Shown piece after piece: positions 25,547 to 33,530 of a stretch of DNA of 64,000 bases. Under the pieces are notes generated by a model that did not search any database, was not told where the DNA came from, and worked only from the letters and a program-made list of their open reading frames with translations. The position numbers were made by a program, and so were the translations under genes. The number at the start of each line of letters is the position of its first letter. The stretch's first letter is position 1. This stretch comes from Pseudonocardia asaccharolytica DSM 44247 = NBRC 16224 (GTDB lineage: Bacteria > Actinomycetota > Actinomycetes > Mycobacteriales > Pseudonocardiaceae): positions 1 to 64,000 of the forward strand of contig NZ_AUII01000012.1 of the NCBI RefSeq assembly GCF_000423625.1, written 5' to 3'.

Positions 25547-25833
25547 ACATCAGCGAAGCGAACCAGTTCAACGTCCTGCTGGACTGGCTGTTCGAGCTGC
25601 CCGGCCCGGACGGGCGCATCCCCAGCCACAAGGAGGGCCGCGCCGCCGCGGCGTGGCTGGCCGACCGCGCCCACACGGCCATCAGCGCGGGCCTGACCGG
25701 CGCCAAGGTACGCGACAGCTGGTACTGGGTCGACGACGGCCACTGCTGCGGCATCGACGGCTGCGACTGCGCCGCCGGCGAGCCACCCGCCCGCGCCGTG
25801 GAGACCGTGCAGGTCACGGGAGAGCGGCTGTGA
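25543..25833 (+). CDS. Small phage protein of unknown function
   Basis: This 96-residue protein has the Trp/Cys-rich segment DSWYWVDDGHCCGIDGCDCA, which could bind a metal. GTG 25543 overlaps the upstream stop and its own stop overlaps the nuclease start. It precedes the RecE-like nuclease. Confidence 0.6.
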   Translation: MNISEANQFNVLLDWLFELPGPDGRIPSHKEGRAAAAWLADRAHTAISAGLTGAKVRDSWYWVDDGHCCGIDGCDCAAGEPPARAVETVQVTGERL

Positions 25834-26735
25834 CCGACCCGGCTCACATCGACCAGCCCGGCGTCTACGACCTCCCGGCGCACGTGTACCACGCCGACCC
25901 CGTCGTCGGCGGCTCCCTGTCCTCCTCGGGTGCGCAGCGGCTGCTGCCGCCGTTCTGCCCGGCCAAGTACAAGGCGTGGCGCGCCGCCGGCGGCGAACAC
26001 CGCCACGTGTTCGACGTCGGCCGGGCGGCACACGCCCTCGTCCTCGGCGTCGGCGAGCCGTTCGAGGTGATCGACGCCGACAGCTACCACACGAAGGCCG
26101 CCCGCGCCCAGCGCGACGAGGCATACGCGGAGGGCCGGACACCGCTGCTCAGCCACGAGCACGAGCAGGTGCAGGCGATGGCCGCCGCGCTGCGCAAGGT
26201 GCCGCTTGCCCGCGCCCTGTTCCGACCCGGTACCGGCCGCCCGGAGCAGACCCTCGTGTGGCGCGACGGCGAAACCGGGGTGTGGCGGCGGGCGATGCTC
26301 GACTGGCTGCCGCATTCCCAATCCGGCAAACGGCTCCTGATCACCGACTACAAGACGGCGGCGAGCGTCGAACCCGCGGCGATCTCCAACGCGCTCGCCC
26401 GCTACGGCTACTACCAGCAGGCCTCCTGGTACATCGACGGCGCGACCGCGCTCGACCTGCACGGCGGCGTCGAGCCCGCGTTCATCTTCGTGGTCCAGGA
26501 GAAGGAACCTCCGTACCTCGTGACGGTCGCCCAGATCGACCCTGAGTCGATCGAGTGGGGCCGTCGCCGTAACCGCAAGGCCATGCACATCTACCGCCGC
26601 TGCATTGAGACCGGCGTGTGGCCGGGCTATGCCGACGACGAGGTGATCTCCGTCGGGCTGCCCCGCTGGTCGGTCTACGAGCACGAGGCCGCGTACGCGG
26701 CCGGCGAATACGACACCGAACAGGACATCGCATGA
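25830..26735 (+). CDS. RecE-like PD-(D/E)XK nuclease
   Basis: This 301-residue protein resembles the C-terminal nuclease domain of RecE-type phage exonucleases (DUF3799/PD-(D/E)XK). Early it has SLSSSGAQRLLPPFCPAKYK, then a helix with FDVGRAAHALVLG. The catalytic core is MLDWLP followed by LLITDYKTA, which supplies the Asp and the D-x-K motif. It probably resects double-stranded DNA ends with the next gene's annealing protein. GTG start, coupled on both sides. Confidence 0.75.
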   Translation: MTDPAHIDQPGVYDLPAHVYHADPVVGGSLSSSGAQRLLPPFCPAKYKAWRAAGGEHRHVFDVGRAAHALVLGVGEPFEVIDADSYHTKAARAQRDEAYAEGRTPLLSHEHEQVQAMAAALRKVPLARALFRPGTGRPEQTLVWRDGETGVWRRAMLDWLPHSQSGKRLLITDYKTAASVEPAAISNALARYGYYQQASWYIDGATALDLHGGVEPAFIFVVQEKEPPYLVTVAQIDPESIEWGRRRNRKAMHIYRRCIETGVWPGYADDEVISVGLPRWSVYEHEAAYAAGEYDTEQDIA

Positions 26736-27913
26736 GCAGCATCGCCGTCCCGCACCCCGGAGCGCACACCGGGCAGGCCACTCAGATCGAGCAGGCCCGT
26801 GCCCAGGCCGAGGTTCTCGCCGCGATGGAGGCCGCGAAGCGGTGGCCCCGCGACGAAGATCAGTGCGAGCAGAAGATGCGGCGGGCGTGCGCCCGCCCGG
26901 CCGTCGCGGAGAAGGCGTTCTGGGCGTTCCCGCGCGCTGGGGAGCAACTCACCGGGTCGACGATCCACTTGGCGAAGACTCTGGCCGGGATCTGGGGCAA
27001 TCTCCAGTTCGGTGTCGTCGAGCTGGAGCGGAACTCGGCGCGGCGTGAGTCGCAGATGCTCGCGGTGGCGTGGGAGCTGGAGACCAACACCCGGGCCACG
27101 ACGACGTTCCTCGTCCCGCACCTGCGGGACACCCGGAACGGCACGAAGGACCTCACGGATCTTCGCGATGTGTATGAGAACAACGCAAACCAGGGTGCGC
27201 GCCGCGTCCGAGAAATGATCTTCAAGATTTTGCCGGACTGGTACACCGAGACCGCCGAGGACATCTGCCGGGCGACGCTGGAGAAGAGCGACAAGCCGAT
27301 CGCCGAGCAGCGCGCCGCGCTCGCGAAGGCGTTCGAGTCGCTGGGGATTCGCGTCGAGCAGTTGGAGTTGAAGATCGGCCGGGCGTGGGATGAGACAACG
27401 CCGGGGGATCTCGCGATCTTGAAGATCGTGGGAAAGTCGATCCGGCGTGGAGAGGCGACGGTGGCGGAGCAGTTCCCGCCGCTGAAGCCTGCCGGTGCTG
27501 TTCCGGTGACGGTGGAGGAGATCACCGGCGGCCCGGCCGTGCAGCCGGAGCCCCCACCGGCCGCGTCCGAGGTGCGTGCCGAGGCCGACGTGGCCAGGGC
27601 GGCGCTCGATCAGCACGCCGAAGAGCTGGCCGAGCAGCGCGCCGGCGAGCCGGAGGTCAAGAAGCGGGAGCGGCGCATGTTCGCGCTGCTCAATGAGGCC
27701 GGGGTCGGCGGCAGCAAGGCCGACGAGCGTGCGCGGAGGCTGCGGCTGCTCGCATTGATCCTCGACCGCGACATCACGTCGTCGTCGGATCTGTCCCATG
27801 ACGATCGCGGTCTGGTGGTCACCGAGCTTGAGGTGTGGAAGCAGCAGGGCCGGCTGGTGGAGAACGCGGCGGCCGCGCTTGATGACGGCTCCGAGGACGG
27901 GGGGAGCCGGTGA
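26732..27913 (+). CDS. RecT-like phage recombination protein (putative)
   Basis: This 393-residue protein is of a type common beside RecE-like nucleases in actinophages. Its conserved core has FPRAGEQLTGSTIHLAKTLA, GVVELERN, AVAWELETNTRATTTFLVPH and DLRDVYENNANQGARRVREM. From about residue 265 it is Pro/Ala/Glu-rich, with a helical tail. Single-strand annealing is inferred from the pairing with the nuclease; I cannot see a RecT signature with certainty. Confidence 0.6.
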   Translation: MSSIAVPHPGAHTGQATQIEQARAQAEVLAAMEAAKRWPRDEDQCEQKMRRACARPAVAEKAFWAFPRAGEQLTGSTIHLAKTLAGIWGNLQFGVVELERNSARRESQMLAVAWELETNTRATTTFLVPHLRDTRNGTKDLTDLRDVYENNANQGARRVREMIFKILPDWYTETAEDICRATLEKSDKPIAEQRAALAKAFESLGIRVEQLELKIGRAWDETTPGDLAILKIVGKSIRRGEATVAEQFPPLKPAGAVPVTVEEITGGPAVQPEPPPAASEVRAEADVARAALDQHAEELAEQRAGEPEVKKRERRMFALLNEAGVGGSKADERARRLRLLALILDRDITSSSDLSHDDRGLVVTELEVWKQQGRLVENAAAALDDGSEDGGSR

Positions 27914-28095
27914 GCTTCTATCCGTGCGATTGGTGCGGCTGGATGCCGCCGTCGTGCACGTGCCGGCGCTCGTCTGATCCGCGTTCCGCTCGTGATGTCC
28001 AGCAGCGGCACAAGGCGGCTGTGGACCGGGCCTGGCGGTCCGGGTGGGCTGCTCAGCGGGCTGTCGCCCGCGCCTGGCAGCGGGTGGCGGCATGA
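27910..28095 (+). CDS. Small Cys-rich phage protein
   Basis: This 61-residue protein begins MSFYPCDWCGWMPPSCTCRR, with C-x2-C and C-x-C pairs that may bind zinc. A basic helix with Trp and Arg follows. It is GTG-coupled to the upstream gene. Confidence 0.6.
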   Translation: MSFYPCDWCGWMPPSCTCRRSSDPRSARDVQQRHKAAVDRAWRSGWAAQRAVARAWQRVAA

Positions 28096-28208
28096 GCCTG
28101 TTGCGGCGGCTCGCCGAGGCCGTGCTGTGGGCGGTGGGCAGCCTGGTGTGGGCGGCCGCCACCACCGTGACCCCGACCATCCACCACTGCGAGGAGGCCG
28201 ACCGATGA
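28092..28208 (+). CDS. 38-residue membrane peptide
   Basis: A short ATG-initiated frame encodes a basic start (MSLLRRLAEA) and one hydrophobic segment (VLWAVGSLVWAAATTV). It overlaps the upstream stop and the downstream start by 4 bp each, which supports translation. The function is unknown. Confidence 0.55.
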   Translation: MSLLRRLAEAVLWAVGSLVWAAATTVTPTIHHCEEADR

Positions 28209-28414
28209 GCTCCGTCGCGAACGAGGCCGCCGTGGAGCGGCTGATCGCAGGGAAGCTGCGCCGCTCCGACGCTCGTGATGCCGACGTGGCCGCCGCGGTA
28301 CGCCGCATGCGCGCCGCCGGTGTGTCGGTCACGCAGATCGCGAAGCGGCTGCGGACCGGGGCCGGCGCGGTGCAGCGGATCGCCCGAGATTCCGAGGAGA
28401 CCCCGAATGTCTGA
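28205..28414 (+). CDS. Small HTH-like phage protein
   Basis: This 69-residue protein ends with AAGVSVTQIAKRLRTGAGAV, a helix-turn-helix of the resolvase/sigma-like type, so DNA binding is likely. It is ATGA-coupled upstream and overlaps the following gene by 8 bp. Confidence 0.6.
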   Translation: MSSVANEAAVERLIAGKLRRSDARDADVAAAVRRMRAAGVSVTQIAKRLRTGAGAVQRIARDSEETPNV

Positions 28415-29102
28415 GCTGTTGTGGAAGGCCGTCGGCCGCGACTACACGTCCCGGGGTGGTGTGGTGTGGACGGTGGGGGAGACCGTCACGCACCCGACCT
28501 CGACCCGCATGGTGCGGGACGAACCGGCGACGTACCTGTCGTCGTCGGCCGAGCCGGGGGAGACGCTGATCGGGCGGGATTGGCCGTGTCGCCTGCTGCG
28601 GGTACGCCCGATCGGCCAGGTGATCGACTCCGACGAGTGGCGATTCAAGCGGTGCGCGCTCGGCTATGAGGTGGTGGCGGAGGTGGCGGCGTGGAGGGCG
28701 CTGGGACCGAACGGCCGCCAGGTCGCCGCGCTGGTCGCACGCCTGGGTTGTCTGACAGCCGCCGAGATCTCGGCGGCGAGGGACGCGGCGAGGGACGCGG
28801 CGTGGACCGCGGCGGTGGACGCGGCGTGGACCGCGGCGGTGGACGCGGCGTGGGCCGCGGCGAGGGACGCGGCGTGGGCCGCGGCGGTGGACGCGGCGTG
28901 GACCGCGGCGGTGGACGCGGCGTGGGCCGCGGCGAGGGACGCGGCGAGGGACGCGGCGGCTGGACTCGTGGTCCGTGACCTGCTCCCCGACCACCACTAC
29001 CGCCGCCTCACCGACCGGGTGACTGCTGTGATCGGCCCACCCGAGTCGTGGCCGGTCCCTGCCTGGTGCGACCGGCCCGACGACGACGAGGAGACGCCGT
29101 GA
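28407..29102 (+). CDS. Phage protein with 15 tandem [RWV]xAA repeats
   Basis: This 231-residue protein has an N-terminal globular part (about 1-124). Next come 15 uninterrupted 4-residue units of the type RDAA, WTAA, VDAA and WAAA, then a C-terminal segment with LVVRDLLPDHHYRRLTDRV. The repeat is encoded by near-identical 12-base units (28779-28958). It should form a long alanine-rich amphipathic helix. No function is recognised. Confidence 0.7.
   Translation: MSELLWKAVGRDYTSRGGVVWTVGETVTHPTSTRMVRDEPATYLSSSAEPGETLIGRDWPCRLLRVRPIGQVIDSDEWRFKRCALGYEVVAEVAAWRALGPNGRQVAALVARLGCLTAAEISAARDAARDAAWTAAVDAAWTAAVDAAWAAARDAAWAAAVDAAWTAAVDAAWAAARDAARDAAAGLVVRDLLPDHHYRRLTDRVTAVIGPPESWPVPAWCDRPDDDEETP
28779..28958 (+). 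repeat. 12-bp in-frame tandem repeat, 15 units
   Basis: Units alternate mainly between GACGCGGCGTGG-like and ACCGCGGCGGTG-like phases, giving a higher-order 24-bp unit (DAAWTAAV). Length variation by slippage would remain in frame. Confidence 0.85.
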
Positions 29103-29593
29103 GCCGCCCGCTGCCCGACTCGTGCGCCCTGGACCGCATCGAGCGTGACTGGTGCGCCGCAGTCGACGCCTACCGCAACGGCGACCCTTCCGGTGTCGCG
29201 GACGCGTTGTGCCCGCCCGATCTCGGCTCCGTCGAGACGTACACCCGCCTGTTCGCTCTCACGGCCCTCGCGGCGCACGTGTGCGGCCAGCAGTACCGCA
29301 AGGTGCACAAGGTCGACCCCGACCCCGACCGCGACGGCGCGTTCTTCGGCGTCGAGGTCGTTGACGCCGTCACCGATCGGGTGGTCACCCCGGACGACGG
29401 GATCAAGGAAGCCAACGTTGTCGCCGCTGGCCGGCTGATCGCGGCGGCCGCGAACGGTGATGTCGAGATGGTCACCGACCTCGTGCACGCGCACATGCCG
29501 TTCGAGGGTTCACACGAGCGGTCCGGGGTGCTGCTGGATTTGCTGGGTATCTACTGCGCCATGAGTTCCGCCGCCGCCGAGGGGGTGGAGTGA
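29099..29593 (+). CDS. Phage protein of unknown function
   Basis: This 164-residue, mostly helical and acidic protein includes LFALTALAAHVCGQQYRKVH. No domain was recognised. GTG 29099 overlaps the upstream stop. Confidence 0.6.
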   Translation: MSRPLPDSCALDRIERDWCAAVDAYRNGDPSGVADALCPPDLGSVETYTRLFALTALAAHVCGQQYRKVHKVDPDPDRDGAFFGVEVVDAVTDRVVTPDDGIKEANVVAAGRLIAAAANGDVEMVTDLVHAHMPFEGSHERSGVLLDLLGIYCAMSSAAAEGVE

Positions 29594-29934
29594 TGCCGGC
29601 CGTCTTCGTGTGCGGCCCCGACAACCGCAACCTGCGGAAACGGTACTGGCGGTGCCCGAGCTGTGAGCGCATCACCGAGACCGTGGTGCGGCACGGCGGC
29701 TGGTGGGGTGTCGACATCCTGTGCTGCCGGTGCGGTGACCGCTGGACCGACGGGCAGCTGCGGCCGCGTCCGTTTCAGCGTGGCTGGCGGGATGAGCGCC
29801 GCCGCCGCCACCGACAGCTGTGGGACGCCGCCACGCACGGCCCCGACCCCACGTTCGAGGAGTTGTTCCCGGAGTACGCGGCCCGGCGGCCGGTGGTGGA
29901 TGTGCATCTACCCGACGACGAGGAGACCCCGTGA
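29593..29934 (+). CDS. Zinc-ribbon-like phage protein
   Basis: This 113-residue protein has CPSC near residue 22 and CCRCG near residue 45, two knuckles that would form a zinc ribbon. A basic segment (RGWRDERRRRHRQLW) follows. It may bind nucleic acid. It is closely coupled to both neighbours. Confidence 0.65.
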   Translation: MPAVFVCGPDNRNLRKRYWRCPSCERITETVVRHGGWWGVDILCCRCGDRWTDGQLRPRPFQRGWRDERRRRHRQLWDAATHGPDPTFEELFPEYAARRPVVDVHLPDDEETP

Positions 29935-30281
29935 TGGCCCGGCACGGTTACCCCGCGCAGGACCCGATCGGCACCGTCCGCATCCGCTACCGGTCGGAGC
30001 GGCACGAGCTGTGGGCCCAGCGCGTGATCAAGATCGCTGGGTCGTGGGGTGGGTGGACGTGGCTGACCGGGCGGCCCCTGACTGCTGATCTGTGGCTGTC
30101 GCCGCGGGAGGTGGCCGGGTGGCCGGTGCAGTCGTGGTCGGAGTTGGCCCGGGTGCTCGGCCACCCGGGCGACGAGGGCGCCGACCGCGGCCGGTTGCAC
30201 GACCTGGATGAGGTGCTGGCCGAGGCGGGTATCGACCCGGCCAGCCTGGCCGACGAGGAGGACGGCGAGGTGACGAACTGA
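29934..30281 (+). CDS. Phage protein of unknown function
   Basis: This 115-residue protein begins MARHGYPAQDPIGTVRIRYR and is rich in Trp (AGSWGGWTWLTG). GTG 29931 is an alternative start. No family was recognised. Confidence 0.6.
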   Translation: MARHGYPAQDPIGTVRIRYRSERHELWAQRVIKIAGSWGGWTWLTGRPLTADLWLSPREVAGWPVQSWSELARVLGHPGDEGADRGRLHDLDEVLAEAGIDPASLADEEDGEVTN

Positions 30282-30583
30282 TGACCGAGCCAACTCTAAA
30301 CCCAGCTCTAAGCCAAGACTTGAAGGTTGCGGCCTTGCGGGGGGCCGCCGGCCTCGCCGCCGCATCACCCTCGGTCCCCGATGCGGTGCGGGTCGCCTGG
30401 CAGCACCTACACACCAACCGGGCCGTGCTCGCCGTCGTGTTTCGGGCGTGGGCCGCCGCCGAGGGGGTCGCCGACATCCCCGACCTGGGCGGCGTGCTGC
30501 GCCGCCGCCACACCACCCCCGACCAGGTCGCGGCCGGGCTCCGGCGGGCTGCCACCCTCCTGGAGGACACCCCCGATGAGTGA
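30281..30583 (+). CDS. Phage protein of unknown function
   Basis: This 100-residue protein is predicted to be helical (PDAVRVAWQHLHTNRAVLAV). It overlaps the next gene by 8 bp. No domain was recognised. Confidence 0.55.
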   Translation: MTEPTLNPALSQDLKVAALRGAAGLAAASPSVPDAVRVAWQHLHTNRAVLAVVFRAWAAAEGVADIPDLGGVLRRRHTTPDQVAAGLRRAATLLEDTPDE

Positions 30584-30911
30584 CCCGACCACCATGCACG
30601 GCGCGCACGAGAGTCGCCACCTGGCCGCTCTCGCCCGCGAGCTGACCTACGCCGCTGGGGTGCCGCTGCGCGACCGCTACGGCTTCGCCGCGTCCGAGGA
30701 AAGCGTGTTGCGCATCGTCGCGGCGGTCGCCGCCCACCCCGACGACGAGGACGCCGCCGACGTGATCGGATCAGCCAACTTTGTGGGGGAGATCGAGATC
30801 GCCGAGGGCTACGACACCCCGACCAGTGAGGAGTATGAGCGTCGGATCGTGGCCGCGCTACGGCCGCTCGTGGAGCAGCGGCGTGACGCCGCCGTGAGGG
30901 GGCTCCGATGA
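30576..30911 (+). CDS. Phage protein of unknown function
   Basis: This 111-residue, acidic, probably helical protein has no recognised domain. It is coupled upstream by 8-bp and downstream by 4-bp overlaps. Confidence 0.55.
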   Translation: MSDPTTMHGAHESRHLAALARELTYAAGVPLRDRYGFAASEESVLRIVAAVAAHPDDEDAADVIGSANFVGEIEIAEGYDTPTSEEYERRIVAALRPLVEQRRDAAVRGLR

Positions 30912-31399
30912 CCACCGATCCGACCCCCACCCCGGACCTGGCCGACGCTGAGGCGATGGTGCGCCACTGGGCCAGGACGTGGGCCGGGCCGCTGCTGGCC
31001 GTGGTGCTGGCCGAGTACGACCGCCGCGGCACCGAAATCCAAGAGCTGGCCTACCAGGCAGACCGGCTGCGAGCGGAGCGCGACGAAATGAAGCAGCTGG
31101 TGGAAATCCTTGAGGCCAACCTCATCCGGCAGGCCAACTGCGGTGTGGGGCACGACCCGGAGCAGATCTGCTGCGCCCACGCCGCCGAGGTGCAGCGGCT
31201 GCGCACCCAGCGGCAGGCCGCGCTCGCGCTGCACCGTGACGCCGGGCCCAGCCAGGGCTACGACAGCAGCGGCTGCTATGACGACCTGCCCCGCTGCTGC
31301 GGCACCTGCGGCGCGCACGGCGAGTGCGGGGTCCCGTGGCCGTGCCCTACCGCCCAAGCCCTCGGAGTGACCGACCAGCCCGACCAGGTGGCGACATGA
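30908..31399 (+). CDS. Coiled-coil and Cys-rich phage protein
   Basis: This 163-residue protein has a heptad-like helix (EIQELAYQADRLRAERDEMK) and then many cysteines (QICCAHAAEV, RCCGTCGAHGECG). Metal binding is possible. It lies directly before the PAPS-reductase-like gene. Confidence 0.6.
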   Translation: MTTDPTPTPDLADAEAMVRHWARTWAGPLLAVVLAEYDRRGTEIQELAYQADRLRAERDEMKQLVEILEANLIRQANCGVGHDPEQICCAHAAEVQRLRTQRQAALALHRDAGPSQGYDSSGCYDDLPRCCGTCGAHGECGVPWPCPTAQALGVTDQPDQVAT

Positions 31400-32211
31400 G
31401 CCTGACCACGATCTCCTACGGAGGCGGCGTCCAATCGACGGCGATGATCGTCCTCGCGGTCGAGGGCCGTCTCGGGCTCGATGTCGACGCAGCCTTGTAC
31501 GCGAATGTTGGGGACGACAGCGAACACCCGGACACCACACGTTACGTCCGCGAAGTCATGCAGCCATGGGCCGCAGAGCGTGGCCTCCCCGTGCACGAGC
31601 TGCGCCGTGTGCGTCGCGACGGCACCGTCGAGACGCTCTACGGCCGACTCACCCGGGAGAGGTCTCGCTCGCTCCCCATCCCGGTCCGCATGAGCAACGG
31701 CGCCCCTGGCACCCGGAGCTGTACCGCCGACTTCAAGATCAAGGTTGTTGCGCGATGGCTCCGCGAGCACGGTGCCACGAAGAACGACCCCGCAACGGTC
31801 GCAATCGGGATCAGCGTCGACGAGATCCAGCGCGCGAGCAACAGGCGGTCCCACAGCTACGAGCGGATCACCTACCCCCTGCTCACGTTGGGGCTGCGGC
31901 GGACCGACTGCGCTCGAATCATCGCTGACGCAGGACTTCCCATCCCGCCGAAGTCATCGTGCTGGTTTTGCCCGATGCAGCGCCCTTCCGTGTGGGCTGC
32001 GATGCGTGTCGACGAGCCCGATCTCTTCGACCGGGCCGTCGAACTGGAAGACCTTCTCAACAGGCGCCGTGACCGTCTCGGTAAGGACCACGTCTACCTC
32101 ACGCGGTTTGCCAAGCCGCTACGCGACGTCGTCCCCGAGGGGATTCAAGCACTCCAGCTGGCCTACGGCGCTGATGACGGCGCCTGTGACTCCGGATGGT
32201 GCATGACATGA
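31396..32211 (+). CDS. Phage PAPS-reductase-like (PP-loop) protein
   Basis: This 271-residue protein belongs to the adenine nucleotide alpha-hydrolase/PAPS reductase superfamily. The PP-loop is SYGGGVQSTAM at residues 7-17. Later motifs are GTRSCTADFKIK, CWFCPMQR with a C-x2-C pair, and ACDSGWC at the C-terminus. Such phage proteins may activate a substrate by adenylylation, for example in nucleic acid modification; the substrate is unknown. Several of its codons are AT-ending, unlike its neighbours, which suggests recent acquisition. Confidence 0.75.
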   Translation: MSLTTISYGGGVQSTAMIVLAVEGRLGLDVDAALYANVGDDSEHPDTTRYVREVMQPWAAERGLPVHELRRVRRDGTVETLYGRLTRERSRSLPIPVRMSNGAPGTRSCTADFKIKVVARWLREHGATKNDPATVAIGISVDEIQRASNRRSHSYERITYPLLTLGLRRTDCARIIADAGLPIPPKSSCWFCPMQRPSVWAAMRVDEPDLFDRAVELEDLLNRRRDRLGKDHVYLTRFAKPLRDVVPEGIQALQLAYGADDGACDSGWCMT

Positions 32212-32672
32212 GCGCAAACGAACTGGTCACGGCCGAGGTGCTGCGCCGTGCTGCTGACCTGATCGAGCAGCGCGCCGCGAAGGCCACCCCGGGGCCGTGG
32301 CGGGTCCGCTACACCGACCGCTACGGCTGGCCGATCGACATGCACGCCGACGACGACGACGAGGGGACGCTGACGCTCGTCGCGGGTACCGCGCTGCCGC
32401 GCGCGAACGGCCGCGATCCCGGCCACTACGAGTCGCAGCACATCATCGCCACTAGCGAGCCATCCGACCTGTACCCGGGCATGGAGCAGTTCGCTGAGCT
32501 GCACGGCAACCACGAGTGGATCGCCACGATGAGCCCACAGATCGCCCGCCCGTTGGCGGCGTGGCTGCGGCTCACCGCCGCCGGGTACGAGCAATACCCA
32601 CTCAACCCTGCCGAGCTGGAGGGCTCCGCCCCGGTGCGGTTGGCCCGCGTGATCCTCGGGGAGACGACATGA
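32208..32672 (+). CDS. Phage protein of unknown function
   Basis: This 154-residue protein starts with a helix (LRRAADLIEQRAAKATPGPW), a pattern common to a group of phage and host proteins of unknown function in which ATPGPW is followed by a beta-rich part. It is coupled on both sides. Confidence 0.65.
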   Translation: MSANELVTAEVLRRAADLIEQRAAKATPGPWRVRYTDRYGWPIDMHADDDDEGTLTLVAGTALPRANGRDPGHYESQHIIATSEPSDLYPGMEQFAELHGNHEWIATMSPQIARPLAAWLRLTAAGYEQYPLNPAELEGSAPVRLARVILGETT

Positions 32673-33067
32673 CCGACGACCCGACTCCCGCGCCGGGCGT
32701 GATCGACCTGTCCGGTGTCCGCACCCAGGCCGATCTCCAGCTGGTCCGCGACTTCGCGATCCGTCGCTACATAGGTGAGCACGGCGTCGACTACACGGCG
32801 GCGGCGGAGGCCGTCGACGAGCAGATCATTTCGGTGGTCCGCCAGGTCTTCCGCGAGGTCAACGTCGTGTTCGCGCAGGTCGCCGATCACCTCAGCAAGG
32901 TGGCCGTCGAGGTGTTCGACAGGCTCGGCCGCATCGTCGACCCGCACCCCCACCTCGTCGACCAAGACCCGCCCACCGATCCCCGTGAGCGCGCCCTCTG
33001 GCTGCGCCGCCACCGCCACACCGGCCCCGCCCCCGCTCGGCTCGACGGACGAAAGACACGGCGATGA
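32669..33067 (+). CDS. Phage protein of unknown function
   Basis: This 132-residue protein has a central amphipathic helix (EQIISVVRQVFREVNVVFAQ) and a basic, Pro-rich tail. No domain was recognised. Confidence 0.6.
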   Translation: MTDDPTPAPGVIDLSGVRTQADLQLVRDFAIRRYIGEHGVDYTAAAEAVDEQIISVVRQVFREVNVVFAQVADHLSKVAVEVFDRLGRIVDPHPHLVDQDPPTDPRERALWLRRHRHTGPAPARLDGRKTRR

Positions 33068-33462
33068 CCGGTCTTGACCGGCCCGACCCGGCCCGCCGCC
33101 TCGGCTTCGACAAGTCGATGCGGCAAATCCAAGCCCGCTACGGGGACGCGATCCGCATCCTCGGCGACCCCCCACCGCTCGCCGAGCTCGTCGCCGACGT
33201 ACACGCCATCGCCGACACCCTCGACGCCCTCGGCGCCGCCGGCGCCCGGGACGTGCTGCGCACCGCCGCCGACCACCTCGACGCCCTCGGCACCGACCTG
33301 GCCGTCGAGCGCCGCTACCGCACCCTCGGCGGCCCCCCACCCAAGCCGGATCAGACCTGGGCGAACCTGCGGCTGCCGCCGCCGCCCTCGGCCAGCGACC
33401 CGGCCGCCCCACCGCACCACCGGCCTACCCGCAACGAACCCGGGACCAACGGCCGGACATGA
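33064..33462 (+). CDS. Phage protein of unknown function
   Basis: This 132-residue protein has a helical core (VADVHAIADTLDALGAAGAR) and a Pro-rich tail. It is the last small gene before the replication initiator; a 68-bp gap follows. Confidence 0.55.
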   Translation: MTGLDRPDPARRLGFDKSMRQIQARYGDAIRILGDPPPLAELVADVHAIADTLDALGAAGARDVLRTAADHLDALGTDLAVERRYRTLGGPPPKPDQTWANLRLPPPPSASDPAAPPHHRPTRNEPGTNGRT

Positions 33463-33530
33463 CCAGACTCACGACCTCGACCACTGGCGCCACAAGGCCA
33501 AGCAGCAAGTCACGAAAGAGGTAGCCCCCG

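Noticed and set aside
33459..33524. 21-codon frame overlapping the end of the gene at 33064-33462
   Set aside because: It has only the ATGA overlap as support and low-complexity Thr/Ser/Lys composition.
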